A stretch of DNA of 64,000 bases, taken from positions 1 to 64,000 of the forward strand of contig JBBDXS010000015.1 of assembly GCA_040902195.1 (NCBI GenBank), given 5' to 3'. Every line of letters starts with the position of its first letter. Positions within the stretch are counted from its first letter, which is position 1. This DNA is from JBBDXS01 sp040902195 (lineage in GTDB: Bacteria; Chloroflexota; Dehalococcoidia; DSTF01; RBG-16-68-14). The notes under the pieces were generated by a model, which was not told the origin of the DNA, ran no database searches, and saw nothing but the letters and a program-made list of their open reading frames with translations. Shown here piece by piece: positions 25,897 through 34,778 of the stretch. Position numbers and translations under genes: made by a program.

Positions 25897-26886
25897 TCAG
25901 CAGATGCTGGCAACGAGGATGGGCTGCGAGATCACGCACGCCGAGAGCGTCGCGCCACATACGGTGGGATCGGCGCAGGCCTGTAGCTCGGCTCGACAGG
26001 AGACGATCCAGTTCGGACCGGTAGGCGTGGCGCGGCATGAGTCGTAGTCGAGCCGGTAGGACGCGTCGGCGTTGCTCGATAACCACGGGGCGGCAGCGGA
26101 GATCGCCGCACTCGCGCTGAGGCCGCCGTTTACGGGCTCCGGTGTCGGCTGCGCTGGTGCGGGCACTTGCGGCCCGCCGCCGCTCGGCGGCGCTGCGACG
26201 AAGGACGGCGACTTGGCGGGCGGCGGCGGCGCGGTCCGGTGCGGCGAGAGGTAGCTGAGCGGATCGACGACGCCTCCGTAGGAGCGCAGCTCAAAGTGCA
26301 CGTGCGGGCCGTCCGCGTGCCCTGTCATGCCAATGCTGCCAATGCGATCACCCTGCTTGACGTCGTCGCCGAGCTTGACGTTAAACGCGCTCAGATGTCC
26401 GTACAGACTGGACCAACCGTCGTCGTGCTGGATGATGATGTAGTTCCCGTAGCTGCAACACGAGTCGCCCCCCGCGAAGGCGACCTTGCCGTCACGGACC
26501 GCGACCACCGGATCGCCGGTGGCGGCGCCGATATCAATGCCGCTGGGGTGGCCGGCCCACATGCCTTGCACGATCCAGCCGTCGGCAGGCCAGATGAAGG
26601 CCAAGGCGGGTGCGCTCGGTGGCTCGCCGGGCTTCGATGCCGGAGGAGGCCCGCTTTGCGGGGCGGCCGGCATCGAGAGGGTAGCGAGGACGCTTCGCGT
26701 GAAGACCATCGCGTCGCCTTCGTCGCCGCCGCCGGAGCCATCGTGGAGCCACGCAACCACGCCAATGGCCGTCGACACAACCATCGTGGCTGCCAGACAC
26801 AGCGACGCAAGGAGCAGCCACCGCCGGACGCGGCCTCGGGCCAATTCGAGGACTGGATTCACATAGGAAGTATCGGCCTGCCACAA
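25897..26886 (-). CDS. Membrane-anchored M23 (LytM) peptidase
   Basis: About 329 residues with an N-terminal membrane helix (WLLLASLCLAATMVVSTAIG) and a LytM domain (about 115-215). Zinc and catalytic residues are present: GHPSGIDIGA gives the first His and Asp, LYGHLSAF the next His, and GPHVHFELR the HxH motif. A Pro-rich linker and a C-terminal Cys-containing region (about 270-329) follow. It should cut peptide cross-bridges in the wall or on the surface, unless it is a non-cleaving regulator. The proposed start is TTG at 26886, two bases after GGAGGGG; GTG at 26862 is an alternative. Confidence 0.85.
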   Translation of the reverse strand: MWQADTSYVNPVLELARGRVRRWLLLASLCLAATMVVSTAIGVVAWLHDGSGGGDEGDAMVFTRSVLATLSMPAAPQSGPPPASKPGEPPSAPALAFIWPADGWIVQGMWAGHPSGIDIGAATGDPVVAVRDGKVAFAGGDSCCSYGNYIIIQHDDGWSSLYGHLSAFNVKLGDDVKQGDRIGSIGMTGHADGPHVHFELRSYGGVVDPLSYLSPHRTAPPPPAKSPSFVAAPPSGGGPQVPAPAQPTPEPVNGGLSASAAISAAAPWLSSNADASYRLDYDSCRATPTGPNWIVSCRAELQACADPTVCGATLSACVISQPILVASIC

Positions 26887-27019
26887 GTCCCCTCCAGCGC
26901 CTACGGACCGCCCGGGGGAACGTACGTTCTGACTCCGGGATTTACGAAGGCGTACGAGACTAGAGGGTCGCCACGTGAGCTGAATAATCTCGGCCAGCCG
27001 GAGGTGTTCGGGCTGCAGG

Positions 27020-28045
27020 CTAGCCTAGTTGCGGGCGGACGAGGATCTTGCCGTAGGCGTCCGGCTGCAGGAGCGCCGCGAACGCCTGCGGCACACCAGC
27101 GATGCCGATCTCGTCCGTGACGATCGACGCCACGTCTATCTTGCCTTCTGCGATGCGGTCGAGCGTGAGCTTGAACTCGTCCGGCCGCGCGCCGAGCGCG
27201 AACGTGATCGTCAACTCTTTGTTGATGCCGACGAGCGGGGTAATCGTGTCGGGCTCCATGCACACGCCGACGACGAGGATGCGCCCCTCCTGCGGCGCCG
27301 CCTCCATCGCCTGCGCGATCAGGCCACGCGCGCCCGACGCCTCGAAGATCACCAGGCTCTTCCGTCCATCGACACGCTGCCACGCTGCGATCGCGGGCTC
27401 CTCGCGCGGGTCGACGGCGGCCGCGGCGCCCATATGGAGCGCCAGCTCTCGGCGGCGCGCCGAGGGGTCGGCCGCGACGATCGGCCCGGCGCCCATGATG
27501 CGCAGCGCCGCGATTGTGCCGAGGCCAATCGGCCCGCAGCCCAGCACGATCGCCGATTCACCTTCCTCGATGCCCGATCGATTGACCGCGCGCGTGCCGA
27601 CGGACATCGGCTCCGTCAGGGCGGCATAGCGCGGGTCGACGTTTTCCGGCACCTTGTAGCAGACGGCACCGAGCAGCAGCATCTTCTCGCCGTAGCCGCC
27701 CGGAAACTCGGATGAATAGCCGACCAGCGCGAGCCCGGCCTCTGTCATCATGATCGGAATCGCGACGATGGCGTCGCCGGGCTGGACGTTATCGACGCCC
27801 GCGCCCGCCTCGAGCACGCGGGCGGAGAACTCGTGCCCCATCACAAGGTCGCCCGCTGCGGCTGACGGCGTGCCAGCCTGTCGAGCCTCCTCTACGAGCC
27901 TGTCGATGTGCTGGTACATGTGCACATCGGAGCCGCAGATGCCGCAAGCGATCGTCTCGACCAGCACCTGGCCCGGGCCGGGCGACGCGGGCTCCGGCAC
28001 CTCACCGACGGTGAGCTTGCGATCGCGGAGGACGGCGGCGCGCAC
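27020..28045 (-). CDS. Zinc-type alcohol dehydrogenase family protein lacking the structural-zinc lobe
   Basis: 341 residues from GTG 28045 of the MDR superfamily. The catalytic-zinc Cys (IACGICGSDVHMYQ) and GHEFSARV are present, as is the Rossmann region with LGCGPIGLGTIAALRIMG. The four-Cys loop that binds structural zinc in classical alcohol dehydrogenases is missing; the segment between the catalytic Cys and GHE is short and Cys-free after the first motif. Its start lies two bases after the stop of the LLM oxidoreductase gene, so the two are translationally coupled and probably act on one substrate pathway. Confidence 0.88.
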   Translation of the reverse strand: MRAAVLRDRKLTVGEVPEPASPGPGQVLVETIACGICGSDVHMYQHIDRLVEEARQAGTPSAAAGDLVMGHEFSARVLEAGAGVDNVQPGDAIVAIPIMMTEAGLALVGYSSEFPGGYGEKMLLLGAVCYKVPENVDPRYAALTEPMSVGTRAVNRSGIEEGESAIVLGCGPIGLGTIAALRIMGAGPIVAADPSARRRELALHMGAAAAVDPREEPAIAAWQRVDGRKSLVIFEASGARGLIAQAMEAAPQEGRILVVGVCMEPDTITPLVGINKELTITFALGARPDEFKLTLDRIAEGKIDVASIVTDEIGIAGVPQAFAALLQPDAYGKILVRPQLG

Positions 28046-28047
28046 GG

Positions 28048-29232
28048 CTAGCCCTCGGATTTCGCGACGGGCTGCTCTTGAGGGGTTCCGCTGTGGTCCG
28101 CGATTGCCTTGGTGATCGCGGAGACCGTGCGCTGCGCGAGCGCTTCCTTGTTCGCCAGCGTCCAGTCGCGCGAGCGCTCCACCCACGAGACCGTGTCCTG
28201 GAAGTGAGGCATGACGTGCTGGGCGAACAGCTCGTAGCTGCGCAGGGTCTTCTCGCGCGTCGTCCACTCGTGGCCGAGGCCGAGCAGGCAGCCGAAGCCG
28301 CCGGAGATCTCCTGCAGGCGCTCGATGCACGCGATCGCGTCGTCCGGGGTGCCGACAACGCCGCCCCCGTAGGCGTTCATGCCGTCGATGAGCATGCGTC
28401 CGTTCGGCACCGGCACGCGGCCCGGCGCGCCCATGATGTTGATCAGGTACTCGTTGTACCAGCGGAATGCCCCATCGACGACGTCGTTGATCGCCTCTTC
28501 TTTGCTGTCCGCGAGATGGAACGGCACGACGAGACGCCAGCTCGCGCGATCGGGCGCGGGGCGGCCGGCCTTTGCCGCGGCCTCGACGCAGTTGGCCCAC
28601 TGGGTCGTGATTGCAGTGATGCCCTCCTCCGAGTACGTCGCGAGCGAGAGGACGCCGGCGCCGTGCTTCCCGGCGCAGACCATGCCCGACGGGCTGATCG
28701 TCGACGCGACGGCGACGGGCATCGTGGGGCGCTGGTAGGGCTTGAGTTGGAGCTGCGCCTCGTGCAGCTCGAACCAGTCCGACGTGTAGGTGACCGGCTC
28801 CTCTTCGGTGAGGAGGCGCATGATTATTCCCAGCGATTCGTCCATCATCTCGCGCTGGCGCGTGGCTTCGATGCCGAGGAACTTCGCGTCGCCGGGGAGC
28901 GCACCGGGCCCGACGCCGAGCATGGCACGGCCGCGCGTGAGGTGGTCGAGCAGGACGATGCGGTCGGCGACCATGAAGGGATGGTGGTAGGGAAGGGAGA
29001 CGACGCCTGTGCCGAGGCGGATGTTCTTCGTGCGCTCGCCCGCGACCGCGAGGAAGAGCTCCGGGCTGGCGATGATCTCCCAGCCGCCCGAGTGGTGCTC
29101 GCCGATCCAGACCTCGTCGTAGCCCAGCTGATCGAGGCGCGTGATGAGATCGAGGTCGCGTTGGAGGGCGAGCGTGGGGTTCTGGCCGGCGGGGTGAAAC
29201 GGCGCGATAAAGGTGCCGAACTGCATGCGCAT
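28048..29232 (-). CDS. LLM-class (luciferase-like) flavin/F420-dependent oxidoreductase
   Basis: 394 residues of the bacterial-luciferase-like TIM-barrel family. The start MQFGTFIAPFHP, the LDQLGYDEVWIGEHHSGGWE segment and LDHLTRGRAMLGVGPGALP are family hallmarks. The cofactor (FMN or F420) cannot be settled. ATG at 29232 with AAAGGA nine bases upstream; a second ATG at 29226 is possible. First gene of a two-gene operon with the Zn dehydrogenase; the spacer upstream holds palindromic repeats. Confidence 0.9.
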   Translation of the reverse strand: MRMQFGTFIAPFHPAGQNPTLALQRDLDLITRLDQLGYDEVWIGEHHSGGWEIIASPELFLAVAGERTKNIRLGTGVVSLPYHHPFMVADRIVLLDHLTRGRAMLGVGPGALPGDAKFLGIEATRQREMMDESLGIIMRLLTEEEPVTYTSDWFELHEAQLQLKPYQRPTMPVAVASTISPSGMVCAGKHGAGVLSLATYSEEGITAITTQWANCVEAAAKAGRPAPDRASWRLVVPFHLADSKEEAINDVVDGAFRWYNEYLINIMGAPGRVPVPNGRMLIDGMNAYGGGVVGTPDDAIACIERLQEISGGFGCLLGLGHEWTTREKTLRSYELFAQHVMPHFQDTVSWVERSRDWTLANKEALAQRTVSAITKAIADHSGTPQEQPVAKSEG

Positions 29233-29367
29233 GGGACGTGTCCTTTGCTGAGACCTGGCGGGCGGCTCATTCTACGGTTTGGCCTTCGATTTCGTCCAGT
29301 CGTTCCCTAAAGGATCGACCTTCCCGGGTGGCGGTGGTTGATCGCAACGTGCGGGTGCGAGAGTGAC

Positions 29368-29395
29368 GTAGGGGCGCACAGCTGTGCGCCCCTAT
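29368..29395. repeat. CCCTAC palindrome, GCGCACAGCTGTGCGC core
   Basis: An almost perfect 28-base palindrome, GTAGGGGCGCACAG and its complement, ending CTAT instead of CTAC. One of three palindromes in the 334-base spacer 29233-29566, which holds no gene. Confidence 0.85.
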
Positions 29396-29450
29396 AGATC
29401 GATCTCGCTCGGTGTTATCGACTGATCGAGGCGGCGGCGTGGGGAGTAAT

Positions 29451-29479
29451 GTAGGGGCGGGTTTGAAACCCGCCCCTAC
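29451..29479. repeat. CCCTAC palindrome, GGGTTTGAAACCC core
   Basis: Perfect inverted repeat of 14 bases around a single central base, bounded by GTAGGGG and CCCCTAC. Confidence 0.9.
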
Positions 29480-29529
29480 GGCGTTATCCCCCAACCGCGC
29501 ATGGCCGCGACGTTACGATTGATCGTCAC

Positions 29530-29557
29530 GTAGGGGCGCACAGCTGCGCGCCCCTAC
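29530..29557. repeat. CCCTAC palindrome, GCGCACAGCTGCGCGC core
   Basis: Same family as 29368-29395 with one mismatch in the core; it lies ten bases after the stop codon of the RCC1 gene. Confidence 0.85.
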
Positions 29558-29566
29558 AGCGTTCCT

Positions 29567-31741
29567 CTACGTGCAGTCGTGGCCGAACTGGTAGGCGACG
29601 CCGAAGATGTCGATAAACAGATCGATCGTGCCGTCCGGCGCCTGCATGTCCCAGGGATCGCCGACCGCGGCGGAGCGGTCCAGCGTGGCGTCGTAGCCGT
29701 CGGGCTCGCCGGGCGGGTCGCTGTCGGCGTCGTCTCCGAAGGCGTTCGCGACGTTGAAGACGTCGTAAAAGAGATCGATCACCTTGTCAGCGTTGGTGTC
29801 GTAGAAGTCGTAGGCGTTCGTCGGATCGCGTAGGCCGCCGAGCTCCTCGTCGAGACCGAGCTCGTCACCATCCGCGCAGCCGTCATCGTCGGTGTCGGCG
29901 TCGCAGGGATCGGTCGCGGCGGAAGACTCCGCGGCGAAATCGAGGCCGTCGTTATCGTCGCTGCAGAACGGGCCCGGTGGCGGCGAGGCCTGGCCGTAGG
30001 CGTTGTGGCCCCAGCAGGCAAGCGTGGTGTCCGTCTTCAAGCCGCAGTTGTGGTGCCAGCCGGCGGCGAGCTGGCTGAACGTGCCGAGGGGGGGCGAGAC
30101 CTGGCCGCTGGCGTTGTCGCCCCAGCAGGCGAGCGTGCCGTCAACCTTCGCGCCGCAAGTATGGTTCTGGCCCGCGCTGACCTGGCCGAAGGCGCCGGCG
30201 GGCGGCGCGGCCTGGCCGTAGAAGTTCCAGCCCCAGCAGGCGAGGGCGCCGTCCGTCTTCACGCCGCAGGCGTGGTTGCCGCCCGCGCTGACCTCGCTGA
30301 AGGTGCCTGCGGGGGGCGAGGCCTGACCCTGGCCGTTCCAGCCCCAGCAAGCGAGGGTGCCGTCCGTCCTCACACCGCAGGTGAACAGGTTGCCGGCGCT
30401 GACCTGGCTGAACGTCCCCGCGGGCGGTATCGATTGGCCGTATTCGGGGAAAGCACCGATTGTTGTACCCGCCCCCCAGCAGGCGAGCATGCCGTCGGTC
30501 TTGAGACCACATGAGTGGTTGTAGTTGCCGCTGACCTGGGTAAAGGTGCCCGCCGGGGGCGAGGCCTGGCCGAGGCCGTCGTCGCCCCAGCAGGCAAGTG
30601 TGCCGTCCGCCTTCAGACCGCAGGTGTGAGTGAAGCCGGCGGCGACCTGGCTAAAGGCGCCGGCGGGCGCCGAGGATTGGCCGAGGTTGTCTCTGCCCCA
30701 GCACGCGAGGGTGCTGTCCGTCCTCACGCCGCAGGTGTGGTAGCCGCCGGCGCTGACGGCGACGATGCCGCCGCTGAAGGCGCCGGCGGGGGGCGAGGCC
30801 TGGCCGTCGTCGTTGCGGCCCCAGCAGGCGAGCGTGCCGTCAGTCTTCACGCCGCAGTTGTGGTTCTCGCCCCCGCTGACCTGGCTGATGGTGCCGGCGG
30901 GCGGCGAGGCCTGTCCCAAGTCGTTCCTGCCCCAGCAGGCGAGGGTGCCGTCCGTCTTCACGCCGCAGGTGTGGAGCCCGCCGGCGCTGACCTGGGTAAA
31001 CGTGCCGGTGGGGGGCGAGGCCTGGCCGTAGGAGTTGTCGCCCCAGCAGGCGAGCGTGCCGTCCGTCTTCACACCGCAGGTGTGGACGCTGCCGGCGCCC
31101 ACCTGGGTAAAGGTGCCGGCGGGGGGCGAGGCCTGGCCGTCGTAGTTGTCGCCCCAGCAGGCGAGGGTGCCGTCGGTCCTCACGCCGCAGCTATGGTTGC
31201 GGCCGGCGCTGACCTGGCTGAAGGTGCCGGCTGGGGGCGAGGACTGGCCGAGGCCGTTGTAGCCCCAGCAGGCGAGGGTGCCGTCGGTCCTCACGCCGCA
31301 GGTGTGGTAGCCGCCGGCGCTGACCTGGCTGAAGGCGCCGGCGGGGGGCGCGGCCTGGCCCAAGTCGGGGAAAGCACCGATGTTCGTTGTACCGGCTCCC
31401 CAGCAGGCGAGCGTGCCGTCGGTCCTCACCCCGCAGGCGTGGTTGCCGCCGGCGCTGACCTGGCCGAAGGTGCCGGCGGGGGGCGCTGCCTGGCCGTAAG
31501 TGTTGTCGCCCCAGCAGGCGAGCGTGCCGTCCGTCCTCACCCCGCAGGTGTGGAAGAAGCCGGCGCTGACGGTGGAGCCTAGCACGGACGGATCGTCCGA
31601 GCCGAGGACGCCGTCGCTGTCGGCGCTGGCGGAGTTGTCGTTGGTCTGCCAGAGGAGTGAGCCCGCCACTACTGCGAGCGCCAGCAGCGCTGCGAGGGCG
31701 ATTGGCTTGAGGAACGTCGGAGCGAGAGCAGAGACCCGCAT
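29567..31741 (-). CDS. Secreted RCC1-repeat propeller with TSP3/dockerin-like C-terminus
   Basis: 724 residues: signal peptide (about 1-40), 14 tandem repeats of about 37 residues (CGVRTDGTLACWG followed by NGQASPPAGTFSQVSAG), a TSP3-like Asp-rich stretch (ATDPCDADTDDDGCADGDEL), then the module YDFYDT / IDLFYDVFNVANAFG / IDLFIDIFGVAYQFGHDC. The repeats are of RCC1_2 type, expected to fold into beta-propeller blades; each carries a Cys pair, so internal disulfides are likely. Two repeats have an insert (GAGTT...IGAFP). It is a surface or secreted binding protein of unknown ligand. ATG 31741 has GGAGG and a -10 TATAGT upstream. Confidence 0.9.
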   Translation of the reverse strand: MRVSALAPTFLKPIALAALLALAVVAGSLLWQTNDNSASADSDGVLGSDDPSVLGSTVSAGFFHTCGVRTDGTLACWGDNTYGQAAPPAGTFGQVSAGGNHACGVRTDGTLACWGAGTTNIGAFPDLGQAAPPAGAFSQVSAGGYHTCGVRTDGTLACWGYNGLGQSSPPAGTFSQVSAGRNHSCGVRTDGTLACWGDNYDGQASPPAGTFTQVGAGSVHTCGVKTDGTLACWGDNSYGQASPPTGTFTQVSAGGLHTCGVKTDGTLACWGRNDLGQASPPAGTISQVSGGENHNCGVKTDGTLACWGRNDDGQASPPAGAFSGGIVAVSAGGYHTCGVRTDSTLACWGRDNLGQSSAPAGAFSQVAAGFTHTCGLKADGTLACWGDDGLGQASPPAGTFTQVSGNYNHSCGLKTDGMLACWGAGTTIGAFPEYGQSIPPAGTFSQVSAGNLFTCGVRTDGTLACWGWNGQGQASPPAGTFSEVSAGGNHACGVKTDGALACWGWNFYGQAAPPAGAFGQVSAGQNHTCGAKVDGTLACWGDNASGQVSPPLGTFSQLAAGWHHNCGLKTDTTLACWGHNAYGQASPPPGPFCSDDNDGLDFAAESSAATDPCDADTDDDGCADGDELGLDEELGGLRDPTNAYDFYDTNADKVIDLFYDVFNVANAFGDDADSDPPGEPDGYDATLDRSAAVGDPWDMQAPDGTIDLFIDIFGVAYQFGHDCT

Positions 31742-32133
31742 GAGCCGCCTCCAGTAGGGGGCAACTATAACACACGGGAGCTGTCAGCCATCAGCATTAG
31801 TCGCCAGGGCGGCGTTTCGATTGATGGCAGCGGCGGTGCGTGGGAGTAATGTAGGGGCGCACAGCTGTGCGCCCCTACAGACCGATGTTGCGAGGCCCGT
31901 TGCGATTGATCGCAAACGTGCGGCGGCGGGGGTGAGGTAGGGGCGGGTTTCAAACCCGCCCCTACCTGCGCGGGTCTGTCAGGTCCTTCGGGCTCCCCGC
32001 CCCGTGGGCGGGGGGGTTTTAAACCCCGCCCCTACGTGGGGGGGTGTGTCTGGTCCTTCGGGCTCCCCGCCCGCTGCGCGGGTCTAAAGACCCGCGCCTA
32101 CGGACTCCCCTCAGGATGACAATTGCGTAGCGC
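31742..32133. repeat. Repeat-filled spacer
   Basis: 392 bases without a gene. Palindromes of the CCCTAC family lie at 31851-31878 (GCGCACAGCTGTGCGC core), 31937-31965 (GGGTTTCAAACCC core), about 32005-32035 (GTTTTAAAC core, degenerate left arm) and 32077-32101 (GGGTCTAAAGACCC core). Two copies of TCCTTCGGGCTCCCCGCC lie between, and CTCAGGATGACA lies near 32111-32122. Confidence 0.8.
31764..31769 (-). promoter_or_regulatory. -10 element of the RCC1 gene
   Basis: TATAGT on the minus strand, about 22 bases before the ATG at 31741. No good -35 lies 16-18 bases further up. Confidence 0.4.
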
Positions 32134-33150
32134 CTACGCTGCCGCGCTCTCCATAGCGGGCGCGTACGAGCCGGACCGCGCGAGGCTGCTCATGCGCGCG
32201 CGATGGAGGAAGGCGGCTTGCGCGGCCGCGACGTTATCGGGGTCGCCGTGCCAGATCTGGAGCGCGGGATACTGCAACGCTCGTCCGAAGGAGAACGTCA
32301 GCTCCCAGGGGTGAGGCCCGGCGGCTGTCATTGCGTTGAGGTTCGTGCAGGCTGCTTCGCCGGAAAGGCCTCCGGAGAGGAAGGCGACGCCAGGTACTTG
32401 TGCCGGAACGCAGCGGCGCAAGGTCTCCAGCGTGCGCTCCGCGACTTCGCCGGTGTCGGCCCGAACGGGACATTCGCTGCCGGAGGTTACCATGTTGGGC
32501 TTCAGCACCATGCCCTCGAGGAGGCACTGCTGGGACGCGAGCTGCTCGAAGACGCTGCGGAGGACGTCTTCCGTTACGGTCTGGCAGCGCGCGATGTCGT
32601 GGTCGCCGCTCATGAGCACTTCCGGCTCCACGATGGGGACGAGGCCGGCCTCCTGCGCGAGCGCCGCGTAGCGACCGAGCGCGTGCGCGTTCGCGTCGAT
32701 GGCGGCGCGCGTGGGGATTTCGGCGCCGATCGTGATGACGGCACGCCACTTGGTGAAGCGCGCTCCCATCTGGCGGTACTCGTCGAGTCGCTCTCGCAAG
32801 CCGTCGAGGCCTTCCGTTAGCGTTTCGCCCGGCGCCTCGGCGAGGGGGCTCACGCCTTTATCCACCTTTATCCCGGGCAGGACGCCCAGGCTGGCGAGCA
32901 GCTCCGCGAACGGCGTTCCGTCGTCGGAACGCTGGCGTATCGTTTCGTCGAACAAGATCGCGCCGCTGATGTAGTCGCTCACGCCCGGCGTGGTGAAGAA
33001 CATCTGCCGGTATGCCCGGCGGCTGTCCTCGGTGGAGTCGATGCCGAACTCAGCGAAACGCTTCGTGCATGTGGGGATCGTTTCGTCGACGGCAAGGATG
33101 CCCTTACCCGGCGCAACCATGGTCCTGGCGGTGGTCTCTAGGTCTTCCAC
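32134..33150 (-). CDS. Class I fructose-bisphosphate aldolase
   Basis: 338 residues of the eukaryotic-type class I aldolase family, converting fructose 1,6-bisphosphate to two triose phosphates without metal. Family landmarks are GKGILAVDET near the start, KVDKGVSPL, the active-site FTKWRAVI, and the Schiff-base Lys in GMVLKPNMVTSG. The GTG start at 33150 has GGGAG five bases upstream. It follows the phosphofructokinase gene on the same strand, so consecutive glycolytic/gluconeogenic steps are encoded side by side. Class I aldolases of this type are less common in bacteria than class II. Confidence 0.95.
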   Translation of the reverse strand: MEDLETTARTMVAPGKGILAVDETIPTCTKRFAEFGIDSTEDSRRAYRQMFFTTPGVSDYISGAILFDETIRQRSDDGTPFAELLASLGVLPGIKVDKGVSPLAEAPGETLTEGLDGLRERLDEYRQMGARFTKWRAVITIGAEIPTRAAIDANAHALGRYAALAQEAGLVPIVEPEVLMSGDHDIARCQTVTEDVLRSVFEQLASQQCLLEGMVLKPNMVTSGSECPVRADTGEVAERTLETLRRCVPAQVPGVAFLSGGLSGEAACTNLNAMTAAGPHPWELTFSFGRALQYPALQIWHGDPDNVAAAQAAFLHRARMSSLARSGSYAPAMESAAA

Positions 33151-33273
33151 GCTCGCTCCCGGTTATTCCAGAGGACTGGGCGCCGACAACGCACCTATGG
33201 GGGAGGATGTTAGAGCGAATGCGCTGTCAGGTCCTTCGGGCTCCCCGCCCCGTCACGATCTACCCCTCGCCCC

Positions 33274-34572
33274 TCAGGATGACAGGGGGTGGGCGCCCTC
33301 TGCAAGATCAGGCTCTACGATAGGACGAAACCGCTCGACGAACGCGGCGACGTCCATGTTGGCCGCCTCCGCAAGGCTGGCTAAGGAGCGTTCGTGCTCG
33401 AAGTCCCGGCGGTTGAGGCGGACCATGTATTCGCGGGCGACGCGGTAGTGATCGGAGTTGATATCGACCATGCGCGTGGCGATGCGAGCGGACTCCGGGT
33501 CTTGAATGTCATCGAACGGGAGGATGCGCAGCCGGCCATCGTCGAGGCAGACGAGGCCTCCCGACGGGGCACGTTCGTCGTCGAGGAGGAATCGGACGGC
33601 ACCGTAACCGAGCGTCCGCGTGTAGTCGATGTCGAATGGGATCGGCGCCGCACATCGCAGCTCGTAGCCCAGTGTCACAGCGACGATCGAGAGCGAGTCG
33701 CCACGCGCGGCGAAGCGGCGTACGATCTCGCGCTCGAGGATCGACGCGAGGGGGATCTTCTCGAGACGGATGTTGCCGTAGGCGTCGTAGCCGACCTCGA
33801 CGCCGGGGCTCCTGGCGAGCTGATCGGGGTCCATCTTGGCTGCGACACCTTCGGCGACGACGGCCAGGCCGTAGTCCTGGCCAAGCGAGCGTCTCTTTAG
33901 GATTGCGCCTTCCACCACCAAGCAGAGGTCATCGAGCGAGATCTGACTGGCTGAAAACTCCTCGGGAATGATAGTGACGGTTGCCCCGGCCGCCTTTCCG
34001 ATTCCCAGCGCCAGGTGCCCGGCCTTGCGGCCCATCACAACGGTGAGGCACCAGCGGTTGGTGGTGCGTGACTCCTCCATGAGATTGAGGACCCACTGGG
34101 TGCCGAGATGGCGGGCGGTCTCAAAGCCGAACGTTGGTGCGTTCTCCGGCAGAGGCAGGTCGTTGTCGATGGTCTTTGGAATGTGCGCGACTCTTATCGC
34201 CCCATCGCTGTGCCGGTATACTTGCGCGGCCGCGGAAGCTGTATCCTCACCGCCGATCGTGATCAGATAGCTCACGCTTAGTTTCCTGAGGGTCTCCACT
34301 GTTCGCTGCAGGTCAGCCTCGTTGCGCGTGGGGTTGGCGCGCGAGGTGCGGATGATGGAGCCACCCTGGAAGTGGATCCGCGAGACATCGGAGATCGCGA
34401 GCGGGCGGACCATCTCCGTGCTTCCCTTAATGAGATGCTCATATCCGTCATAGATGCCAACGACTTCCACGCCCGCCTTGATGGCTTCTATGACGGCGGC
34501 GCTCAAGGCGCTGTTGATCCCCGGAGCGGGCCCGCCTCCTACGAGGATTCCTAGACGCTTTTCCGACATCAT
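33274..34572 (-). CDS. 6-phosphofructokinase, PPi-dependent type by key residues
   Basis: 432 residues of the PfkA family. The phosphate-donor loop reads TIGGEDTASAA: Asp where ATP-type enzymes have Gly; and PKTIDNDLP has Lys where the ATP-type has Gly. Both are the signature of pyrophosphate-dependent enzymes in the established literature on PfkA families. MGRKAGHLALG and EGAILKRRS are also present. If PPi-dependent, the reaction is reversible, serving glycolysis and gluconeogenesis. First position of the donor motif is GGE instead of GGD, a small oddity. The adjacent aldolase gene supports the pathway. ATG 34572 or the next codon can start. Confidence 0.92.
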   Translation of the reverse strand: MMSEKRLGILVGGGPAPGINSALSAAVIEAIKAGVEVVGIYDGYEHLIKGSTEMVRPLAISDVSRIHFQGGSIIRTSRANPTRNEADLQRTVETLRKLSVSYLITIGGEDTASAAAQVYRHSDGAIRVAHIPKTIDNDLPLPENAPTFGFETARHLGTQWVLNLMEESRTTNRWCLTVVMGRKAGHLALGIGKAAGATVTIIPEEFSASQISLDDLCLVVEGAILKRRSLGQDYGLAVVAEGVAAKMDPDQLARSPGVEVGYDAYGNIRLEKIPLASILEREIVRRFAARGDSLSIVAVTLGYELRCAAPIPFDIDYTRTLGYGAVRFLLDDERAPSGGLVCLDDGRLRILPFDDIQDPESARIATRMVDINSDHYRVAREYMVRLNRRDFEHERSLASLAEAANMDVAAFVERFRPIVEPDLAEGAHPLSS

Positions 34573-34598
34573 CCGGCGGGCCTCTTCGTCATACTCTA

Positions 34599-34628
34599 TG
34601 TAGACAACTTGGGCCTGGGACTTGTCAA
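34599..34628 (-). promoter_or_regulatory. Promoter of the phosphofructokinase gene
   Basis: Minus strand TTGACA (34628-34623), 18-base spacer, TCTACA (34604-34599). Confidence 0.5.
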
Positions 34629-34778
34629 GCGGGAGCCGTCAGCCGGTACGTTGCAGATAGCACACTACGGGACGATAGCGATGGCTGGCCGTTGACGTGC
34701 GAAGGCACGCTGCGCTCTTCGCAACGGCGAAACGAGGGTGGACAGAGTTCCCGTCCTCGCTCCTTTCCGGGAGGATGC

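Noticed and set aside
28046..28600. Long N-terminal extension of the Zn dehydrogenase
   Set aside because: It overlaps the LLM gene entirely and is Arg-rich; GTG 28045 gives the family start.
30515..31582. 355-residue plus-strand ORF antiparallel to the RCC1 gene
   Set aside because: Its Ala/Gly-rich repeats are the reverse complement of the RCC1 repeats; the minus-strand product has the signal peptide and recognisable domains.
29368..32101. CRISPR array
   Set aside because: The palindromes are irregularly spaced, with no uniform spacers and no cas genes.
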